Shown: positions 59,831 through 64,000 of the stretch, one piece after another
Position numbering within the stretch: position 1 is the stretch's first letter
Layout of the letters: every line of letters starts with the position of its first letter
NCBI GenBank assembly: GCA_023974075.1
Contig: CM043788.1
Span: 27,625,980-27,689,979, forward strand
Reading direction: 5' to 3'
DNA: 64,000 nt
Source: Chaenocephalus aceratus
Taxonomy: Eukaryota > Chordata > Actinopteri > Perciformes > Channichthyidae
The notes under the pieces: model-generated
What the model was told of the DNA's origin: nothing
The model's database searches: none
What the model saw: only the letters and a program-made list of their open reading frames with translations
Translations under genes and position numbers: made by a program

Positions 59831-59954
59831 CTTCTTTATTTTACCCAGCTAGGTGAAGGCAGTGCTCTCGCTCCCGCTCCCTCTACCGGTAATGCGGATG
59901 TAGCTACATCCCTTTTTCTGTTCGGCGAGTAGTAGCACCGCTCTACTCTTCCCG

Positions 59955-60815
59955 TTCAGCAGGTAGCCGGTGAAGGCTGTGTTCCCGCACCCGCTCCCGG
60001 TTACACTGCATCTGGCGTTCGTCTCTAACTCAACCAGTGAAGGCAGTTCTCGCCCCCGCTCCTGGTAGACGCCAAACCGCCTTGTTTTTTCTGTTAAGCA
60101 GGTAGCTGGTGAAGGCTGTGTTCCCGCACCCGCTCCCGGTTACGCTGCATCTGGCATTCGTCTCTAACTCAACCAGTGAAGGCAGTTCTCGCCCCCGCTC
60201 CTGGTAGACGCTAAACTGCCTGGTTCCGTTAAGCAGGTAGCTGGTGAAGGCTGTGTTCCCGCACCCGCTCCCGGTTACACTGCATCTGGCATTCGTCTCT
60301 AACTCAACCAGTGAAGGCAGTTCTCGCCCCCGCTCCTGGTAGATGCCAAACTGCCTTGTTTTTCTGTTAAGCAGGTAGCTGGTGAAGGCTGTGTTCCCGC
60401 ACCCGTTCCCGGTTACGCTGCATCTGGCATTCGTCTCTAACTCAACCAGTGAAGGCAGTGTTCTCGCCCCCGCTCCTGGTAGACGCTAAACTGCCTTGTT
60501 TATTCTGTTAAGCAGGTAGCTGGTGAAGGCTGTGTTCCCGCACCCGCTCCCGGTTACGCTGCATCTGGCACTCGCCTCTAGCTCAGCCAGTGAAGGCAGT
60601 GTTTTCGCCCCCGCTCTTGGTAAACTGCCTTATTTACTAATCCAGCTAGGTGAAGGCAGTGATCTCGCTCCCGCTCCCTCTGCCGTAACGTGGGTGTAAT
60701 TACATCCCTCTTTCTGTTCGGCGAGTAGCAGCAACGCTCTACTCTTTCCATTAAGCAGGTAGCTGGTGAAGGCTGTGTTCCCGCACCCGCTCCCGGCTAC
60801 GCTGCATCTGGCTAC
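59955..60815. repeat. 137-bp tandem array
   Basis: Five copies, at about 59961, 60100, 60234, 60371 and 60513, of a unit starting gcaggtagctggtgaaggctgtgttcccgc and containing ctctaactcaaccagtgaaggcagttctcgcccccgctcctggtag. A partial copy runs into the gag start at about 60757. Confidence 0.85.
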
Positions 60816-60822
60816 CTACAGA

Positions 60823-61290
60823 ATGGTTCATTCATGTAGCGCCTGTAGGGTTTCTCTTGAGCCCGAGGACGGCCACGACCGCTGCCCCTCCTGCCTCGGC
60901 CGCTTCTGGCGGTCAGTGGGGACGAAATTCGAGCATCTGAGGGAGGTTCTCACGGTAAACGCCTGCATGAGCTGTAGCTGCATGCCTCGGGTGCTCAGAG
61001 TGGCTCGAATCACTGAGGTGGAACGTCTGGCAGCAGCCAACAGACACCTCTCCTTGTCACGTACTCCTCCAGATCAATTCGGCCGTTCCCGGCGACTTGA
61101 GGGAGTGATGGCTTTGTGTGCTCCCCCCAATAGAAGGACTAGAAATAGGCTGTCCTCTAAAGTGGATCGGCTAGCTGCCGATAGGGGCATGATGAAGTCG
61201 CCTCTTGGCCCTTCAGCCTGGGCCCGGTGTAGGGGCCCAGGCATCTGGGCCCCTCCCCCCTCCTTCGGTTGGCGCCCCTCCTTCGGCTGA
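60823..61290 (+). CDS. DIRS-3 gag-like protein
   Basis: Starts MVHSCSACRVSLEPEDGHDR, with a Cys cluster (CSAC, CPSCLG, CMSCSC) like those of DIRS-1 and DIRS-2, then an Arg-rich body. The frame ends at 61288 inside a proline-rich stretch, probably earlier than in an active copy. An upstream in-frame Met at 60766 lies in the tandem repeat and is not preferred. Confidence 0.55.
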   Translation: MVHSCSACRVSLEPEDGHDRCPSCLGRFWRSVGTKFEHLREVLTVNACMSCSCMPRVLRVARITEVERLAAANRHLSLSRTPPDQFGRSRRLEGVMALCAPPNRRTRNRLSSKVDRLAADRGMMKSPLGPSAWARCRGPGIWAPPPSFGWRPSFG

Positions 61291-61859
61291 CGCACCTCCT
61301 CCGGTTGACGGAGAGTCCTCCGTCGCGTACCAGTCGAGCCAGGGGAGCTGTTTAGATCAGCTGCCCTGGAGGCACTGGAGTGTGCCGCCCAAGCTTGGCA
61401 GACCAGGCAGCAGCACTCGGGTCCTCGCAGACCTGTGCCCACTCCCAGCAGGCCCAGGGGCCGCTCTAGCAGCCGCACTCAGCCGCTGGATTACAGGGGT
61501 GGTCTGCAGAGGTCTTAGCGGCCCACTCAACCGCCTCCCAATGACTCGTGCCCCATGTCGCCCGCCTTCCAGGCGGCCTCGTGCCCCAGAGCCTTACCGG
61601 AACCCCCCAAGAGGCTCCAGGGTCCGGGGGGCTGGGCTCTGAAATCCCGGGGGTGGTCGGCGGCTGCTTTCCCAGCAGCAGCTCAGTTTCTGGGCAGTCT
61701 GTACTTCCGTCCCTTGGGTGGTTTTCACCTTAACCCAGGGGTACGGACCGCAGTTCCGGCCCCTAGCCTTCGGCTGGGTCTAATTGACAGTCGTCAGCGA
61801 TCCGGCAGGGGCCCTACCTCTGGGCCAAGGGTTGTCCGTCCTTTTGTCCAAGGACGCAA

Positions 61860-63350
61860 TCAACCCAGTAAGACCCTCTGCTTAGCCAGGGGGTTCTACT
61901 CGGCATACTTTCTCGTGAGCAAGAAAGTCAGCGGATTTCGCCCGATCTTGGACCTCAGAGGAATCAACAGATTCCTGAAGGTGCTGCCATTCTATATGCT
62001 GACTACTGCATACGCAGGTGGAGTGGTTCCCAACCGAGGGATGCCTACTTCCACGTGGGCCGGGCAAGAGGGTGCCTTATATTCAGTTCAGCTGCCTCGG
62101 CCGCTGGGCCCTTAGGCCCGCTGTCGTTGTGCCCCATGCAGATGTGGCTGAACAGCCTTCACTTGGACGCCAAGTGGCACAGGCACAGTGAAGTCAGGGT
62201 GTCGCAGCAGTGCTCCACTCTCCGTCACGCTGGAGGGGCAGGGCCTATCTCTGGTAGGCGTGCCCATGGGCGCCATCCCATCCCGCCAGGAGACCATCAC
62301 CATAGGTGCATGTCTCTCAGGGTGGGGTGCAGTGCGGCAGGGCAGGACCGTTCAGGGTCAGCGGTCTGCCCAGCAGAGTGCGCGCCGGGTCAACGTGCTA
62401 GAGCTTCGGGCCGTGCAGCTTGCACTCACGCACTTTCTACCCCAACTGGGGGGCAAGAATGTGCGTGTTCCTTGGGGACAGCATGTACATTGTTGCTTAG
62501 ACAACAGTCCCTTCTAGATAGTGGACGTTCTCACTCCACTCTGAATTTATGTGGCTGCGATTCTGCCCAACATGTTCGGGTCGACGGCGCCACGGGGGGG
62601 TGCCACAGGTCGGTGTCCCTCTTTATGAGAGGGGCTTTACGGCAGCGTCCCCCTTGCACCCCGAGGGCTCCGGCTTGGGACCTGCCCTTGCTGCCGGATG
62701 CCCTATCACCTCCTCCCTTCGAGCCCCTGGCCCAGGTGGGGCTTAGGTGGCTGCCCACAAAGGCAGCATTTCTGCTTGCCATAGCCTCAGGGAAGTGAGT
62801 CGGGGAGTTGCATGTCCTCTCCATAAACAATACATGCCCGAGGTGAGACTCTCAGGCGTTGCCCTTTGGGCAAATGTGGCATTCCCGCCCGGGGTCCTTC
62901 CACAAACTCACTTCAATCAGCCTGCCCAGCTGGCACGCTTTGACATTCAGGAGTACGGCACATCGAAGTTGCTGTGCCCGGGGGGTGCCCAAAGGGCGTA
63001 TATCAAGGCTACTGCCTGTATACGGCAGGAGGAGCAACTCTTGAGTTTGCCCTGGCGGCACTAAAGGAGGTTAGGCCCTCTAACCAGTGGCTTCCCCACT
63101 GGGTTGTCGATACCATCTCACAGGCTTACGGGGCCAGTGGCCGCCCCCTGCCACCAGGCTGAGATGCCACTCTACAAGGAGCATCTCAACATATTGGGCT
63201 GCCCTGAGAGGGGTGCCCCTGGAGACCATCTGCGCCGCGGCGTCGTGGGCGTCTTCTGGCACATTCTCCAGTTGTCATCAGGTCAATGTCGCCACTCCCC
63301 ATTCTTTGGGCGTGGTCCTTTTGCCGAGCTCCGCTGCTTCCAGTGGTGAG
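61860..63350 (+). pseudogene. DIRS-3 RT, RNase H and YR remnants
   Basis: The RT start (GFYSAYFLVSKKVSGFRPIL) runs to about 62000. The palm with its Asp pair is deleted, and sequence rejoins at the RT/RNase H connection (MWLNSLHLDAKWHRH). RNase H traces: GACLSGWGAVRQG and VLELRAVQLALTHFLPQLGG. YR traces: PFEPLAQVG...AFLLAIASGK, where the catalytic Arg codon is TGA (62796); CHSTRS with His and Arg retained in another frame; and TFSSCHQVNVATPHS, where the expected Tyr is replaced. Multiple frameshifts. Confidence 0.75.
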
Positions 63351-63388
63351 CAAGGGCTTGGATTCTTCATGACATTGTTGGTATAGGT

Positions 63389-63488
63389 CATCCAGTGCTA
63401 AAGCACCGCCTCTGGCGGTCAGTAGGGACGAAATAGAACGATAGTTACGGCTGTAACTACGGTTCTATGAGTCCCGGATGACCGCCAG
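63389..63488. other. DIRS-3 internal complementary region
   Basis: The reverse complement of the left end (up to ggacgaaatag) joins the reverse complement of the right end (gatagttacggctgtaactacggttctatgagtcccgg) at AAC 63437-63439. It carries GTTAC-GGCT-GTAAC. Confidence 0.9.
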
Positions 63489-64000
63489 AGTTCCCTGTCA
63501 CTCAGAATTCTTGTGTGCTCACGAGAAGATTCGGGGAACAGATCCTCTGACAATACCGGCTGATATAGCCGGTGTCACGTGGGTCACAGGTGACTTTGTT
63601 GTTATTGGTACTCGAGCTGCGCATGCGCGCGATGGACATATCCAGTGCTAAAGCACCGCCTCTGGCGGTCATCCGGGACTCATAGAACCGTAGTTACAGC
63701 CGTAACTATCGTTTCATGTCGTGAGCACCTAGGCCTTTTGAATCCTGATATCTACCTTGCGATTTAGACCTTTTGCCAAGTGAGTTTTTTTTTTTTTTGT
63801 GTTGCTGTACAACTTAGTTTTGGCTGTTTAACTACTATTTTTTGAAAGTACAATTTAGTTTTTGTTATTAAAGAACATTTTTGGACAACTGTCTCCGAGT
63901 CCTGCTTTTGGGTCCTGTGTCTCGGTTCATAACAAAGTGTTTCTGAAGTAAATTACCTACCCCACCTTTACATGTGTGTTAAGATATAAAAATAGTAAAA

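Larger units (their letters stand above)
57896..63713 (+). mobile_element. DIRS-3: DIRS-like element with tandem arrays
   Basis: GTT lies at both junctions (57896-57898 and 63711-63713). The 5' LTR gives the empty site (ttatgtttcatgtcg near 36778). Inverted repeats lie at about 57902-58050 and 63529-63680, with an internal complementary region at 63389-63488. The 5' part (58050-60820) is non-coding and repeat-rich. gag-like, RT, RNase H and YR traces follow. The RT core is deleted and the YR catalytic residues are lost, so it is dead. Confidence 0.9.
35423..63934 (+). mobile_element. sushi-type Ty3/gypsy LTR retrotransposon, heavily interrupted
   Basis: LTRs begin TGTTGTGACTCG and end GGTTCATAACA, with the 5-bp target duplication AAGTG (35418-35422 and 63935-63939). 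The order gag, protease, RT, RNase H, integrase, chromodomain is that of chromoviruses. DIRS-2 and a small TIR element split the 5' LTR, DIRS-3 splits the 3' LTR, and a hAT fragment replaces part of gag. Several stops and frameshifts in pol make it inactive. No envelope-like ORF is present. Confidence 0.92.
57649..63934 (+). repeat. gypsy 3' LTR, split by DIRS-3
   Basis: Pieces 57649-57895 and 63714-63934 add up to about 0.47 kb and match the reassembled 5' LTR. A poly-T expansion lies near 63786. The end CATAACA is followed by the target repeat AAGTG. Confidence 0.9.
35053..63971. mobile_element. small TTAA-flanked TIR element, host of the gypsy insertion
   Basis: The left end TTAAAGGTAGGGTAGGTA starts at 35053, and the right end TACCTACCCCACCTTTA ends near 63971 (TTAA changed to TTAC). 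Without the gypsy element this MITE-like unit is about 0.4 kb. A second copy at 47456-47852 is closely similar and shows the same sequence uninterrupted. A TTAA target fits piggyBac or Kolobok; the superfamily is not settled. Confidence 0.75.

Overview
The window is eukaryotic and almost certainly from a teleost fish. Nearly everything recognisable is a transposable element of a type common in fish: L2-clade LINEs, a tRNA-derived SINE sharing the L2 tail, DIRS-like tyrosine-recombinase (YR) retrotransposons, a chromodomain Ty3/gypsy element of the sushi type, a CACTA/EnSpm-like DNA transposon, several hAT relics with 8-bp target duplications, and small TIR elements. There are long CA, GA and TA microsatellites and typical GT-AG introns. 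I see no convincing single-copy host gene; this is a nested transposon graveyard.

Layout. 1-1650: unremarkable DNA with TA and GTGCT microsatellites. 1.65-6.2 kb: an antisense L2-like LINE split by a second, 5'-truncated sense L2-like LINE. 6.2-6.65 kb: a CA/GA microsatellite. 7.35-7.56 kb: a SINE. 8590-31025: one copy (E1) of an unfamiliar 3.3-kb transposon, opened by a CACTA-like element (9604-27513). The CACTA-like element carries two divergent multi-exon genes, a C2H2/TNP2-like protein and a SAM-domain protein. A DIRS element (DIRS-1) sits in exon 7 of the SAM gene, and a second copy of the unfamiliar transposon (E2) sits in its intron 7. 31-35 kb: low-content DNA with a minisatellite and a second SINE. 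35053-63971: a small TTAA-flanked element, split by a gypsy element (35423-63934). DIRS-2 interrupts the gypsy 5' LTR, DIRS-3 its 3' LTR, and a hAT fragment replaces the middle of gag. DIRS-2 itself contains a small TIR element, a third copy of the unfamiliar transposon (E3), a TTAA element, hAT pieces and a GAGTCC-rich hAT.

The most unusual content is the E family (E1, E2, E3). It has an 8-bp target duplication (clear in E2) and ends CAAG...CTATG. Two convergent spliced genes run inward from its ends. In E3 these encode an apparently intact THAP zinc-finger protein (about 193 aa) and an apparently intact SGNH-type hydrolase (about 193 aa), and I see no transposase catalytic domain. E1 and E2 carry shortened, mostly open versions of both genes with matching exon lengths.

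The second unusual signal is in the three DIRS elements. Each is bounded by GTT, and each carries a GTTAC-spacer-GTAAC inverted site close to its right end and again in its internal complementary region. DIRS-3 has amplified that site into an 11-copy tandem array. Empty sites elsewhere in the window (the other LTR, the sister MITE, E2 against E1) allow most of the insertions to be reconstructed.
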